Below, piece by piece: positions 35,930 to 47,233 of a DNA stretch of 64,000 bases (positions within the stretch are counted from its first letter, which is position 1; the number at the start of each line of letters is the position of its first letter). The stretch comes from Heterobasidion occidentale (taxonomy: Eukaryota > Basidiomycota > Agaricomycetes > Russulales > Bondarzewiaceae), in contig JBCAQO010000008.1 of assembly GCA_039111635.1 (NCBI GenBank), positions 1,922,001-1,986,000 of the forward strand. Reading direction: 5' to 3'. The translations under genes and the position numbers were made by a program. The notes under the pieces were generated by a model, which searched no databases, was not told the origin of the DNA, and saw only the letters and a list, made by a program, of their open reading frames with translations.

Positions 35930-38568
35930 ATGGCGTCCGGACCTCCCTCTGGACCCTCAGCACCCACCCCATCCGAGTCGTCTCCCCCGTCTAACTCGCT
36001 CTGGGAGGGCGATCGCATGTCTGTCACTTTTTTCTCGGCTCTTTTCTCGACCTTACACACACTCTTGTGCCATGCAGGTTCAACATCTACATTTATGACT
36101 ATTGTAACAAGCGCGGATTCCTCAAGACCGCACGAGAGCTCGTCAATGAGGCAGAGATTCCAGTAGAGTCACAACCTCCGATAAATGCCAAGCAGGGCCT
36201 CCTTTTCGAGTATGCTTCCTACCCTAAAGAGCTCCGCTTTCGACTTGCTCACTTGTACTTTGCGCAGGTGGTGGAGTGTTTTCTGGGTATTATTCCAAGC
36301 AAAAAACAACGGGACGGGGTCCGACGATGGCTTAGTGTATACGCAGGTGAGCTTCTCCGTCTCTCCAGTTTCCCCGAGTTTCGGAGCCCAGATCTCTTGT
36401 GACAGCACCAGGCCGCACAACGCCAGGCTCAAGCCGCACAGCGTCAGGGTGTCCCTAACCCCCCTCCACCTGGTCGCTTCACAAACGGCATCCCTCCAAG
36501 GCAGGCAGTCCTACCGCCTGGCGGGCCGCTCTCGAACGGTGTAGGACCTGCGGGCCCACCACCCCCTCCCGCAGGCGCCCAACCTGCCTACGGTATGCCG
36601 CATGGCGCTGGCCCTCAGCCCAATGGACTTTCTGTTCCACAGGGTCTTCCTGGTTCGCATCCCGGTGGGCCACCTCAGAACTTTTCTCATCCGGGCCCGC
36701 AGGGTCCAGGTCAGCGACAGATGGTCCCACAGCATCGTGGCCCCAACGGTGCGCCGTTTCCGTCTCCTACCATGGCGCACTCGCCACAGGCTCCACCCAT
36801 GGCGGGACAACAGCAGCCTGGCCCGATGGCCCAGCTGGGTCCATCTCCGCAGATGAACCATCCTGGGCGTGCCATGCTTCCACCAGGTCCCCAACAGATC
36901 GGTAATCCATCCCAGATGGGATCTGCGCATCCTACTCCGACGCAGCCTTTTCAACAACTTGGCCGACCGCCAAGTCGGCAGGGGACGCCATCCCATATGC
37001 AGATGAATCCAACCCCGAGTCCGTCTATTGCACCTCGTCAACCGCCCGTACAGGATCCACGCCAGCTCGATATACAAATTGCACAGGAGATAGCCCGTTT
37101 ACCACCCGATTTTCTCGCATCTGTCAAGCTTGAGGTGGGCTTGGGTGACAAGGATGAGAGAACGTTTACTTTTGAAGACAAGGTGCATATACTGTGGCAT
37201 TTTCATGAGATTTCACTAAAGCAGATTTCAGCAACGGATCATGACTAGTGTGGGTCGACGTCGTCGGGCTGTTGGTGGGCAGGTGGCGCCGAACGCCGTT
37301 GCAGGGCCATCCACGAACATGCCTCCCCAGCATCCTCAGCGCAATCAGCAACAGCCAATGTCTCAACAACCCTCGCGTCCTACCAAACGCAATAGCACTT
37401 CTCCCAGTGAGGAGGTACGTCAAAATAGTACTTCCCATTTTCCTGTTGGTCTGACGCTGAATGCAGCACGAGACGCTCCCGCGAAGTGACACTTCTCCCC
37501 CTGACCGGAAACGTGTTCGACGAACGCCAAACCCTCATGAGCCTCCAATGGCTCCTATGGGCTCATTCCCCTCGCCCAGCACTCAAGGGCATCCAGGGAT
37601 AACGACGAATGGGATGGTTCGGTCCGCGATGAATTTCCAGCCAGGAATGCACATGGTGAACCAAGCTGGAATGAACATGAGTATGGGCCAGGGAATGACT
37701 CCGATGCAGTTGGCATCGATGAGTCCCATGATGGGCCACCCGCCGCCGCCTAACATGATGACACCCCAGATGCAGCAGGTCAGCTCTTGCTCACCCAGTC
37801 TAGTGGGAGTACTTACGCCTTTTTCCATAGCAGCAAGCCCCTCCGTTTCAAAATGAAAGACAATACCGCGCGACGATGATGAATATTCATCAGAAAAACA
37901 TGTCGCAAGGACCGATGGCTCCTTTGATGCCTGGTCCTCCGAACGGAGGGTCACCATCCGCGAATGATGCGCAAGCTCACATGATGCGAGGCGCAGCTGG
38001 ACAGCCTCAGCCTGGGCCGCACAATCGTGTAGGACAGCCAAAGACGATGGGTGGGATGCATCCTCCGGGCGGACCGAAACCGCCGCAAACTAATATCAAG
38101 GCGGAAGGAAGCGATAATGCAGGGATGAATGGACCTTCACCTGACCACCAGCAACATCAGCAACATCAGCAACAGCATCAGCAACAGCAACAGCAGCCGC
38201 AGCCGCAGAATGGGCCTGGACAGGGGCCTCCTGGACAGCAGAACAATGGGCCTCCGGCGCAACAGCAGGGTCAGTCTCATACCCCGAATATGCCGACGAC
38301 GCCCGCATCTGGGGCCCCGACCATGTCGGGACCTTCCACTTTATCTGCGCCCTCACCGTCTGCCATCCTCAGCAGTGCGTCAGGGCTCAATCCTCCTCGG
38401 TCGACGAGCACGGTGACAGATCCGATGTCGTTTAACCCAACCGACTTTCTTCAATCTATGGGGATGAGTACCTTTGATGATCTCGACGGGCCAGGAGGAT
38501 TTGGGGAACCATTTGATGGTCTGGACTTTTGGATCAACAATGAAGAGACGCTGGAGCCCATGAAGTGA
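35930..38568 (+). CDS. LisH/LUFS-domain transcriptional co-regulator (Flo8/SSDP-like)
   Basis: Nuclear regulator of the LUFS class (LUG, LUH, Flo8, SSDP), which in fungi controls morphogenesis and adhesion. After a short Pro/Ser-rich start, a first intron leads into MFNIYIYDYCNKRGFLKTAR, the LisH helix. A second intron removes bases so that GLLFEWWSVFWVLFQAKNNG reads through, the classical LUFS W-W-x-V-F-W motif. The rest is disordered and rich in Pro, Gln, Met and Gly, with DIQIAQEIARLPPDFLAS near 37060-37120, a basic patch (DRKRVRRTPNP) and a polyGln/His tract near 38140-38215. An acidic C-terminus (FNPTDFLQSMGMSTFDDLD) resembles an activation domain. About 800 residues; stop at 38566-38568. 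DNA binding is not evident, so it probably acts with a partner factor. Confidence 0.85.
38141..38215 (+). repeat. CAA/CAG/CAT triplet repeat coding polyGln/His
   Basis: Imperfect cag/caa/cat triplets encode a Gln-rich stretch with interspersed His in the LUFS protein. Length polymorphism between strains is likely and would keep the frame. Confidence 0.7.
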
Positions 38569-39824
38569 GGGGTGAGGGTTGAGTATGTTTGCCTGGCTTA
38601 GGTTCGAAATGTTGGTGGATCGGAGGACGGTCATGGATTGTCAGGGCTCATGGATAGGTTTTCCCTTCCTGGTACGCACGCTCGTCCCTTTCTCGCTTCC
38701 CACGTCGTTTCTTCTAGCTCTGGACTGTTTCCTTTCTTGACGCAAGTCTGGGTTAGCTCGTCGCTTGCTGCTCAGTGCTTCTTCCGCTATGCCGATACTT
38801 GTCCTCCACATGTCCATCTCGCTTTCTTTTTTTCCATCCTCGATATTTCACTCTTGTTAACGTGTATTTCAAGCTGCTTTTTGGATCAAGCTGTATTTAT
38901 CTATCTTTTCTCCGGGCGGTGGGCGAAGATCGTATTTTCCAGCCATGATATTTCTCCTAGCTTTTTTCTTCTTTGTCTAGATATGTCTCAATATTTGGCT
39001 TAATCTCCTTTCCCTCCCCCCCTGTTGCAATGCTGCGTAAGCTTGCTAATCCCACCCCCCTCCTTTTTTTTTCTTTGGCCGTTGTTTTTCTCTTTAGCCC
39101 CCGCTTCCCTACATAGTAGTCAGTCCCGTCCTGTCCTGTTATCTACGCTTAGCGCTGCTCGTTTCTTTTCGTTATCCTGTATACTGGTGTGCAATGACAT
39201 CTCGATGCAAACTTAGTGCCAGCCTGTTAGGTTCGGCTTGTTTGACTTCCGCCAAGATGAGAGTCAAGGGGGCTTTGAAGTGCATGTCTCGTTTATTCTT
39301 TTCCCCCCTCTCATTCTCCAGGAATCTATGTGATTGATTTGTCCATCGAATACATATTAGCAGACTGCTTTTCTACGAAGCTAGGTAGTGTACGGGATTT
39401 AGTCAGTTCGAACATGGTACGTTTTCCTTCCGTCCTCAGCTTGGCCACACAAAATCACCGTCGCGAATGTCAGAGCTCGCCGAGCGCGACATCCCTTTGC
39501 GTGGGTGTCATACCGAATGCCAATTATTCCACAACCATGCCCGCTGGATTCAGATCAAACAAAGAGTAAGATGAGCGTAGGTACAATGTGCGATAATCTA
39601 ACGAGCGGAAGAACCCTGCACCTGAGGTATATCAGTGCGATATAACAGATATGTACGGTACGTATGACGCAAATGCCGCGACAGAAAGATGGGCACAATC
39701 CACGAGAAGGATGGAGGAAGGAGGAGAAGGGGTTTCCTGCGAGCGAAACGCGCGCTGCTCGAGGTCATGACGCAGATGGTGGGGCCGACGAAACGGGTCG
39801 CCTCGCCTTGCCTCGCCCAGGTCG
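38569..39824. other. Convergent 3' flanks, pyrimidine-rich
   Basis: About 1.25 kb between the stops of two convergent genes. T- and C-rich runs (for example cctccttttttttttctttggcc-like sequence near 39059-39080) dominate. No domain or splice-supported coding frame is seen. It is long enough to hold extended 3' UTRs or an unrecognised non-coding transcript. Confidence 0.35.
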
Positions 39825-42800
39825 TCATGATGCCAGTCTCTCATCTGTTTCATCCGGCTGCTCCACGACAGGCGCTGCAGGTGCGGCGAACACCATCTGC
39901 GCCGCCTCCGCGCCGCCTCCCGATCGTGATTCTGTCATCCGCCGGCGCTTCTCGCCTACTTTCCAGATCACATCCTTCAGCTCCTGCACGACGTCCCCTC
40001 CGGGGCCCCAGCGCTCCCGCCGCAGCTCCAAGTCCGACGAAGACCTGTCTCTCCCTTCCTCGTCCGACGAGGACCCGATCCCGAGCCCCGTTCCGCCTCC
40101 GCTGGTGTTGCTGCTTCCAAGGCTGCTGCGCTCACGGCGGGCTTTTGCGATCCGGATGCGCTCCTCGCGCGTCAACTTCGACCGCTCGCGCGTGAAGGAC
40201 GGCGAGAGGCCAGTGTCCGCCTCGAACACCTGCTCGACGCCCGGCGGCGGGAGCTGCTCCGTCGACGCCGACAGCAAGAGATGCATCGTCGCGTCGTCCT
40301 GCGTGAGGCTGCCCCCATGCACTATGACAGCATCCAGCGATGGGTTCATCCTGTGATGAGACACCCTGAGCGAATCCGCCTTGTCCGAGTCGTCGCTCCC
40401 GCCGTCGGGCCCGAGAAGCGGTACGTCCTCTTCCTCCCCGTCGACGTCCTCGGGCTCATCGCCGTCCTCGGGCACCCTCGGGGGCGAGACGATGTCGAGC
40501 AGCTTTTCCCGTCCCCGCTCACACTCCCTGAGCGCGATCCCGAGCTCGCGCCTCAGCCGCTCGTAAGCTTTTAACACGGGAGAATCTTGCAGCGACTCCG
40601 GATGAGCGAGCGGCGCTCCCTGGAATATATCGCCGTCCAACAGCAGAGCTCCTCTTCCTTCTCGCAAAGCGGCGACGCAATGCTCCAGATGCCCGTGTGC
40701 GTCGTGCAGCGCCTCCGAGATCGCGTCTACGTGAGTTGCGAATCGCGATAATTGGCTCGGCATAGGCGCGAACGAGCGCGCGGTCTCTATGTGCGACATC
40801 CTGTTGCGCAGCCGCGGTGGTGATAACGCGGTCGGAGAAGTCGGCTCTGAGGTCTCGCCCAGCAGCGGGCTGGGGTTCTCGTCCCGCAGACGCTGCTGCT
40901 CGGCCAGGTCGAGAGCCTCGATCAGGCGCGCGGACGCATCGGCTAACGTGCTGGTCAGAAGGGCCATCACGGCGCGCACGTCATCCCAATATGAGTCATC
41001 GTCCTGCTCGTCAAAGCGGAGCGCGAGGAGGTGCGAGGCCGCGTAACGTTTCGACGCGAGCGCGCCCTGCAGAGCGTGATGGAGCGCGGAAAGCGAGAGT
41101 GGATGTCGTGTCTTTTGCATGGTCGTGAATCGCGTAGACGACGAAATCGTTGGCGTGTTAGAGGTGACACGGAGTGTCGGAGGAGCAGTATGGCTCGGCG
41201 AAGGAAGAAGGCCGAGACTTTGGCGCCCTGCTCTCCGCCGCCGCCGTTGGAGGTCCAAGGCAGTCATGCCAAATTCGCCTCGCTCTTCCGGAGGAATGGG
41301 AGACTCCTCATCGTAGTCACGGAAACCAGCCTCTTCCTGAACACCCTCAAGAGTATTTGGGCTCGTAGGGGCACTCATGCTCGACATGTGGGATCCTGAC
41401 GGGTTCAACAAGGCCGACAAATCAGACCTTCTGTTTTCTCTTTTTCTCAACACCTGTTTGGTCGGACTGCCATGCGATGCAAGGGCTGCATAAGAGCCAT
41501 TCCATGTCATTCGCTTGTCCGAAGGCGCGGAGATAGTTCGCTGCCTCGGAGGGAAAGATAGAGGCCGGTCGTTCGTGTTGAGGGTGAGGGCAGCCTTGAT
41601 AGGCGAAGGTGGCGCATACATCTCGGAAAGTTGAGAGAACTCGACTGGGGAGGTCAGTGCAGCGAGGAGTTGACGAACATTGTCACTTTGCGTCTGCGTT
41701 GTATGGAGGGAGGAATGGAGGGCGACACGGATGGACGCAGAGGGAGACGATGGACTGGTGGGACCATAAAATATGCTGGTTGTTCGGTCAGATGTCTAGT
41801 TCATACATCAACGTCAGCGCTAACCTTCGCTCGTCCTTTTCTAACACTGAGATGGCTTCATGGACTGCTGAGTCCCAAACATGACTGGCAGCAGTCAGCT
41901 CATCTAACGTGTTCAGGGTCTAGAGACACTCGGGTCAGAAGCGATGTCAAACGAATATAAATGTTCACTTACAGGCGTCATTTGGTCAGGCTTATGCGCC
42001 ATGTCCAGGTTGTGGGTGCGAAAATAATATAATGTAGTTGCAAACAAGATAGCGAGAAGAAAGGATCCCGAAAATAGAGATAACGTAGAGAGACAGAGCA
42101 GGATCGCGGAGAGATACGATTCCGGAGAGGGAGGAGAGGGTTGAGATGGTGAATGTTCACGTCTTGACGGTCTGAGGCCCTCGTTAGATGGCTCGGAGTC
42201 GTATAGTCGACGATCCGAGTCTGGGTCGTTGAGACTGATTATTTCTCCGGGTATTTGTGGCTCGAAAGAACGTCGTCTGGAAGACGGTGGTGATGACAAG
42301 GACGAAGAGAGGAGGGAAGAGGATATGACTAGGTATTTGAAACGCTCTGCAAACTCGCGTCCTGATGCTGCGAGCTTGCTAGACGAGAGAAGGGTCTGTA
42401 CAAGCTGGGGAAATTATGCGGTCAGTCACGGAATGAGGAAGCAGGCTTTAGAAACCCTGCAGCGTCTTTGGGACATTGTCCGCTCCACGTCCTTCAGCAA
42501 GCTTGTGAGGCTAAGGAAGGCGCGCCAGGCCATAAGGCCGAGGAGAGTGTGGCGTAACGCCGCACGGACAGGTCCCGGTGCAGTGTGGAGTAGTAGGTAT
42601 GGAGATGCGCACCTCCAAGCATTGGACGACTTGCGGGGGTAACATGTACATGATGTCCTCTCCCGGATCGTCGCCGTCATCAAGGGTGACTTCGTCGTGA
42701 ACTTGTATATCAGACATACCGCCAGGCATAGCCTCGACGCCTTCACCGGACTCTGCGTGAGCGAAATTACGTTGAGAAAGGCGAGACGGATGCGAAGAGA

Positions 42801-42870
42801 GCGGCACGAAGTCGGACGCACGGCGAAGATAGTTCTCCAAAGGATGCTCCTCAAATACGGGCTGTGCCAT
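39825..42870 (-). CDS. Vezatin/Inp2-like peroxisome-inheritance-type protein
   Basis: Best matches the vezatin/Inp2 (myosin-binding) pattern, membrane proteins that link organelles such as peroxisomes to class V myosin; this is an inference from layout. The first exon begins MAQPVFEEHPLENYLRRASDF and later exons include FLSLTSLLKDVERTMSQRR. The hydrophobic pair LSAILLCLSTLSLFSGSFLL and AILFATTLYYF (about 42000-42110) would be a membrane hairpin. A long helical exon follows, with HPLSLSALHHALQGALASKR, DDSYWDDVRAVMALLTSTLA, DLAEQQRLRDEN and PVLKAYERLRRELGIALREC. The Arg-rich, acidic C-terminal tail ends at 39825. About 850 residues. Exon joins in the middle (42300-42650) are approximate. Confidence 0.6.
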
Positions 42871-43037
42871 GGCTGGTGTCGCCGTCTGCGGGGTCGTATG
42901 TCGTTAAGTATATCGTGAGCGGGTGCAAGTAGCTTTATGGAATAAACAGATATTTATGGTAGAGGAAAGGAGAGGAAAGAGCGGTGGAGGCCTCGCAAAG
43001 CAAGAAATAAGGCAAACAACAGAGAGTCGAGCGAGCG

Positions 43038-43057
43038 AGACGACGACGACGACGACG
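43038..43057 (+). repeat. (GAC)n microsatellite
   Basis: About six uninterrupted gac units followed by a G run, upstream of the vezatin-like gene start (opposite strand). It probably lies in its 5' UTR or promoter. Confidence 0.8.
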
Positions 43058-43077
43058 GGGGGAGGGAAGAGAACAGG

Positions 43078-43266
43078 ATGAGCACGGCACAGGTGCAGTC
43101 AGCCAAGAACGTCCAGCGGCGCGCTGCACGTAATAGCGCCTGTCTATATTTGGAAAGTGACTTACCTAACGCGTGCTACTCAGCAGCCGTGCTGTCCTCT
43201 CCGCACGGCACAGGCACCTCTTCATCTCCTCGGACCTCTGCGCCCCGACACAGCTATCGTGATTGA
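43078..43266 (+). CDS. Possible small protein (44 residues after splicing)
   Basis: Weakly supported. ATG 43078 begins MSTAQVQSAKNVQRRAA; a GTAATA donor and an acceptor at ctactcag (about 43182) could join to a Ser/Pro-rich tail ending HSYRD, stop 43264-43266. Without splicing the same frame gives 62 residues, also open. No domain, signal or membrane segment is visible. It is head-to-head with the vezatin-like gene and may simply be 5' UTR of an unseen transcript. Confidence 0.25.
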   Translation: MSTAQVQSAKNVQRRAARNSACLYLESDLPNACYSAAVLSSPHGTGTSSSPRTSAPRHSYRD

Positions 43267-43760
43267 AAGGTGCATTCAACAAACGTCACTCTCGACACGA
43301 ACAGTCACATCTATCATAGCAGAACACGAGTGACAAAACACCAACTCGGCATTCAAACATTCGGGCGCCTACCAGGAGCAACACGCTTTTCTCAGGACAC
43401 GGTGGTGGACGCCACTTCGTGACAAGTCTTGACGCCGCCCGCGGATTTGCTACTGCGTGGCCACATGAGCTCTGATGCTCCTTAAACTTGCTCAACATAC
43501 TCTCATTGATTCCCCGGGTCAGAAATTTCTCTACATTAAAATCAGTTTTTGATAGGCCAATTTGGCGCTTTTTATTACATAATACACCGTAAATAGAATA
43601 TATATGGTGCTGCATCGCAACTATCCTCCGCCGTCAAGAGTGCGTTGTCTTGCGCACAATTCCCCGTCCGAAAGCTTTGTCTAAGCATTCTAAAGAGACA
43701 TTTTTTGGGCGCGGATAGAGGGAGAATAATTAGGATCTCAGACGATTTGGCGGTTTTGAG

Positions 43761-43775
43761 TAGGGTTAGGGTTAG
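43761..43775 (+). repeat. Short interstitial telomere-like tract
   Basis: TAGGGTTAGGGTTAG, 2.5 units of the fungal telomere repeat, in an AT-rich gene-poor stretch. A similar tract lies at 24721-24737, also gene-poor. Confidence 0.45.
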
Positions 43776-45071
43776 AATTTTTCTTTCTCTCGAAACGGCG
43801 GATCTATTCTAAAGTAGGGTATAGTTTCTGAATAGAAATTTATTTACAAGCTCTCAAAAAAATATTTGGGACTTGACATGAAGTGATGTCCACCACCATA
43901 GGGAGAACATCTCAGCAGCTTCGAACACAGAACCAATTAACGCACCGGATCCCTCTACGCATGCAACGACATGCAACGCACTTGCAACGCCCATCAATTG
44001 ACGCACACGCACATCTCATGCCGCCCGCGCACCCTCGTCGATGTTTCTCACCACCTCTCCCGTATTTCCTGCACTCACAGGCTCTCCGTCTCGCCGGCCT
44101 CGCACGGTACGTGGAGCTGTACGCATCGCTCAAGACTCATCAGCCTTCGGATGAAGTGCGTCCTCGTTGATCGGGTCTGCTTGCTAGCGCGCTGTTTCTC
44201 TCATCGGATCATTGGATGCCCACACAGGTTTTTCGCGTTGTTTTCAGAAGACCTTGCATTGACAAAATAAATAATGACACAATGCTACCGCACTGCATGC
44301 AAGGCGTACGAATGGAACAACGCATCGCAGTGCCAGGACTCGGACCTGAAACTCGTCGGTTTGTAATCGGACCGCAACTCCTCTGAGGTGTCATCAATGC
44401 GCAAGACTAGCCCTCTAAGAGGCTGTAGGCTCGTTGCTAGAGCCACCTACTCAACGCAACACGTCCACCGCCAGCGAATGCCATGCACAGGACGATTACC
44501 TCCGCGTGAGGCCAGTACTCTCATTTCCTCCAAATTCAACGTGCATTCTGGTGGCTTTCAGGCAGCGACCGTAAATAAAATTCAGAGATGGCTTGACCCA
44601 GCAAATCCACGGCACAGGCGCGAACATTCCTTACCGAGTGGCCTGATCGCGTGGATCCCGAACCGACGCTCCCGAGGGCAGCCGAATTTATACCTGCAAG
44701 CAAAAATTGCGGCATAACTGATGACTCAGTCTCGAGTAGAGAAGTGTGCGGGTCATATCTTTCTCGCCCAAGGTACAGTGATATGTTCGGTCACTTTCTT
44801 ACTGCATGAGCATCGCATTCAAGAATTCCGCGGGTTGACTGTGAGCGCATAAAACTTCTTGACCTCCCGTTGCCGTCACTCGCAGATACATAAAAGTAGA
44901 CCATCTCTCAACCATTACTATTGATTGTGTGCAATCCTCCCGAGTAGAATAGTAAGTTTATACCTATAGAGTTGTGGACAATCCTTAGAATCAGAATTGA
45001 CATCAAAGAAAAGGCCATACAATGCTAAGAATAACGATATTTAGCTTTCTATGAGCACTCCGTATTAGATT

Positions 45072-45949
45072 TCAGTTCGGCCGACAGCCGCAGAGGTTCT
45101 TGTCGCCGCGGGCAGTAAATCCGAAACCACAAGAGGCGCATCTCTGCGAAGACTGTGCCGGTACCCCTCCCATGCCTGTGTGGTGGGTTGCAACCAACGA
45201 AGTTTCCCGCTCCGCCACGAGCGCCAATATCCAAGGACTGACGAACTTCCTGGCAAGTAGATCCTCTTTAGAGAGATATGCGGCGCCTTGGATCTGTCCT
45301 AAACACGACTACAGCGCAGGTTCTCCCTGGTTAGATATAAAGGGAACCACAGAGACAGCCTAGACGAACTGGTGTGCTGCAGATACACTCGAATGGCTGG
45401 CCCATGTCCCATTCAGTGCTCGGATAGAAGAACGAGACTGAGATACAGAGATGCCATGAGCATCGTATGCAAAAAACCAAGATCCAGCCGATATCACTCA
45501 CGCGGTTCTCCAGAGCGAATGGGCTTCAGTGCGCGAACATGCCAGTCAGTAATATTTGGAGACGACAAATCAAAGGCGACATTAGGCTCGCAAGAATGGT
45601 TCACTGGATGAAGCGAGATCTAGTATTCCTGTCGACACGAGTAGAACTAGACTTCATACCGTAAAGGAGGTCAGAATTGAGTTCAATGTGGTCGTCGGTG
45701 TTGGACCCACATTGCACGGATGAATATGCTTTGGGTCCTTTCGTCAGACCTTCGAGGAGCGCCAACTCTTGGCCCTCGGCGAAATCCTGCCGGTGGTGTG
45801 AGATCAAAGTCCTTTGCTCGACTGGTACGAGCTGGTACGCCACTGCTCACTTTATCGGCAATGAGAGCGGAACTGTATTCACCCTCCCTGAATTCGATAG
45901 AGAAAAGGCCGGGATGCGAAGGCTTATACGATTCATGGGTTGCTGTCAT
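45072..45949 (-). CDS. SET-domain protein with post-SET-like cysteine tail
   Basis: Putative lysine methyltransferase-fold protein of about 210 residues. Five exons on the minus strand (45949-45851, 45786-45660, 45603-45502, 45437-45370, 45308-45072) join in consistent phase, although each is short and open-frame scans hide it. The start MTATHESYKPSHPGLFSIEF begins the domain. KGPKAYSSVQCGSNTDDHIE, the SET signature NHSCEPNVAFDL, WHVRALKPIRSGEPL and FFYPSTEWDMGQPFECIC follow, with post-SET cysteines (CICSTPSCLG). The end carries extra cysteines (RCASCGFGFTARGDKNLCGC). The N-terminal part of a canonical SET domain is short. Substrate is unknown; several fungal proteins of this kind lack proven methyltransferase activity. 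Confidence 0.78.
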
Positions 45950-46504
45950 TTCGGGGATTGAGCTGCAAACATTTTTTAGGGGGCTGCAGCGAGCTGTCTT
46001 TATAGTGGCTACGGCGAATATCGCGATGTCGCGCCGCGAAAGAATCACGCGGAAGTCGGGGAGAGAGGCTGAGAGGGGCGCATGAAATATTGCGAGATGG
46101 AGTGGGCACCAACTTGGCGCCGGTCAGATGGGCTAAAGCCAATATAATATTGCCATATCATGCTGCTCGCGCTAGCCTGCAGCTGCGAAAAGCTGTGACC
46201 ATACTGGAAAAGTGTTATACTCCTTCGCCGACCGCCTGTAAATACATAAACGTTCAATGTTCAACTGGGAATACTGTTGAGGGCCGACTAAGTTACAAGC
46301 TGTTACGAGGAGGAGTGTCAGGGAGTGCCTGGGGTTCTGAAAGGTTCTGATGGATCTGTTCGGGGTTTGAACCTGAAGAAACTGTAAGGCAAATGCCGAA
46401 ACCTAAACGCAGGTCCCAACAGGTCTGTGCCCAAAAACCGATAGCCCTTCAACGCCCTCAAGACCCCACCAACACCACCGTCACCAACCCCGACACGTAC
46501 CGCG
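45950..46504. promoter_or_regulatory. Divergent promoter between the SET gene and RPL30
   Basis: A 555 bp spacer with outward-facing starts. Both promoters should lie here, with the RPL30 half expected to be strong. The CT-rich run and the short tccaacagg/tctgtgccc sequences near 46420 show no obvious TATA box. Confidence 0.35.
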
Positions 46505-47039
46505 ATGGCCCCCACCAAAAAATCAAAGGCTTCCAAGTCGACCGAGTCTATCGCTGCCCGCCTTGCGCTCGTCGTGAAGTCCGGCAAGTACACCCTTGGG
46601 TACAAGTCTGCCCTCAAGCAGATGCGCAATAGCAAGGGTGCGTTGATTTCCACTCGACTCTCTCGCGGGACTGGAGCGTGAGGCTGAGAAGGTCCCTGAG
46701 CTGACCTATTCGTTTTATCTTCCTTCCTCCTTCGTCTCGACGCCTTGGTACTCTGTGTGATCTGGGTGGTGCAGCCAAGCTCATCTTGATTGCTGGCAAC
46801 TGCCCTCCTCTGCGCAAGTCCGAGATTGAGTACTATGCCATGCTCTCGAAGACGACGGTGCACCATTTTGCTGGTACCAACGTCGCTCTCGGCACCGCTG
46901 CCGGCAAGCTCTTCCGTGTCGGGTGAGTAAAATGCTCTCCTTTTCTTCTCAAGGTGTTGACAGTCTCCCGTGCAGTGTCATGACCATCACCGACCCTGGT
47001 GACAGTGATCTCCTCAGCGTGGCCGAGGCTACTGCATAA
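46505..47039 (+). CDS. RPL30: 60S ribosomal protein L30 (eL30)
   Basis: Conserved large-subunit ribosomal protein in the cytosol; in yeast it also represses splicing of its own transcript. Three exons join in phase: from ATG 46505 to about 46637, about 46774-46924, and about 46977-47039. The N-terminus [19 protein letters not shown] continues [20 protein letters not shown]. Exon 2 has [20 protein letters not shown] then [20 protein letters not shown]. Exon 3 ends [20 protein letters not shown]. Family-typical length, about 115 residues. The stop is 47037-47039. Codon use is strongly biased to C/G-ending codons, as expected for a highly expressed gene. Tail-to-tail with the ARP9-like gene (194 bp). 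Confidence 0.95.
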
Positions 47040-47233
47040 AAGATTTGGGTCAAGGATGCGAGGTGTTTGTATGCTACACATTACCTTTTTTATGATTAGG
47101 CACCACCATGACAGTCTCGTTGCTGCCACCCTATATGGTACTATAAGATATCAACGGTTCATCGACCATCACCGAGAGTTAGCCAAGCCATAAATTAGTT
47201 TGAGCAATTGGAACCTTCGAAATCAACAATGTA

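Larger units (their letters stand above)
42871..45071. other. 2.2 kb gene-poor stretch
   Basis: Apart from the tentative small gene at 43078-43266 and the repeats listed separately, no gene is supported. From about 43480 the sequence becomes AT-rich compared with neighbours (for example near 43560-43600 and 43830-43870). Open frames at 43883-44270 and 44388-44717 lack motifs and splice support. Confidence 0.4.

Noticed and set aside
43883..44717. Overlapping open frames in the AT-rich stretch
   Set aside because: No motifs, no consistent splice sites and mixed composition.
45080..45240. GARGGAGN-like motif on the minus strand suggesting a DUF3602/Par32-type protein
   Set aside because: It is in another frame of the last SET exon, whose own frame gives a better supported protein.
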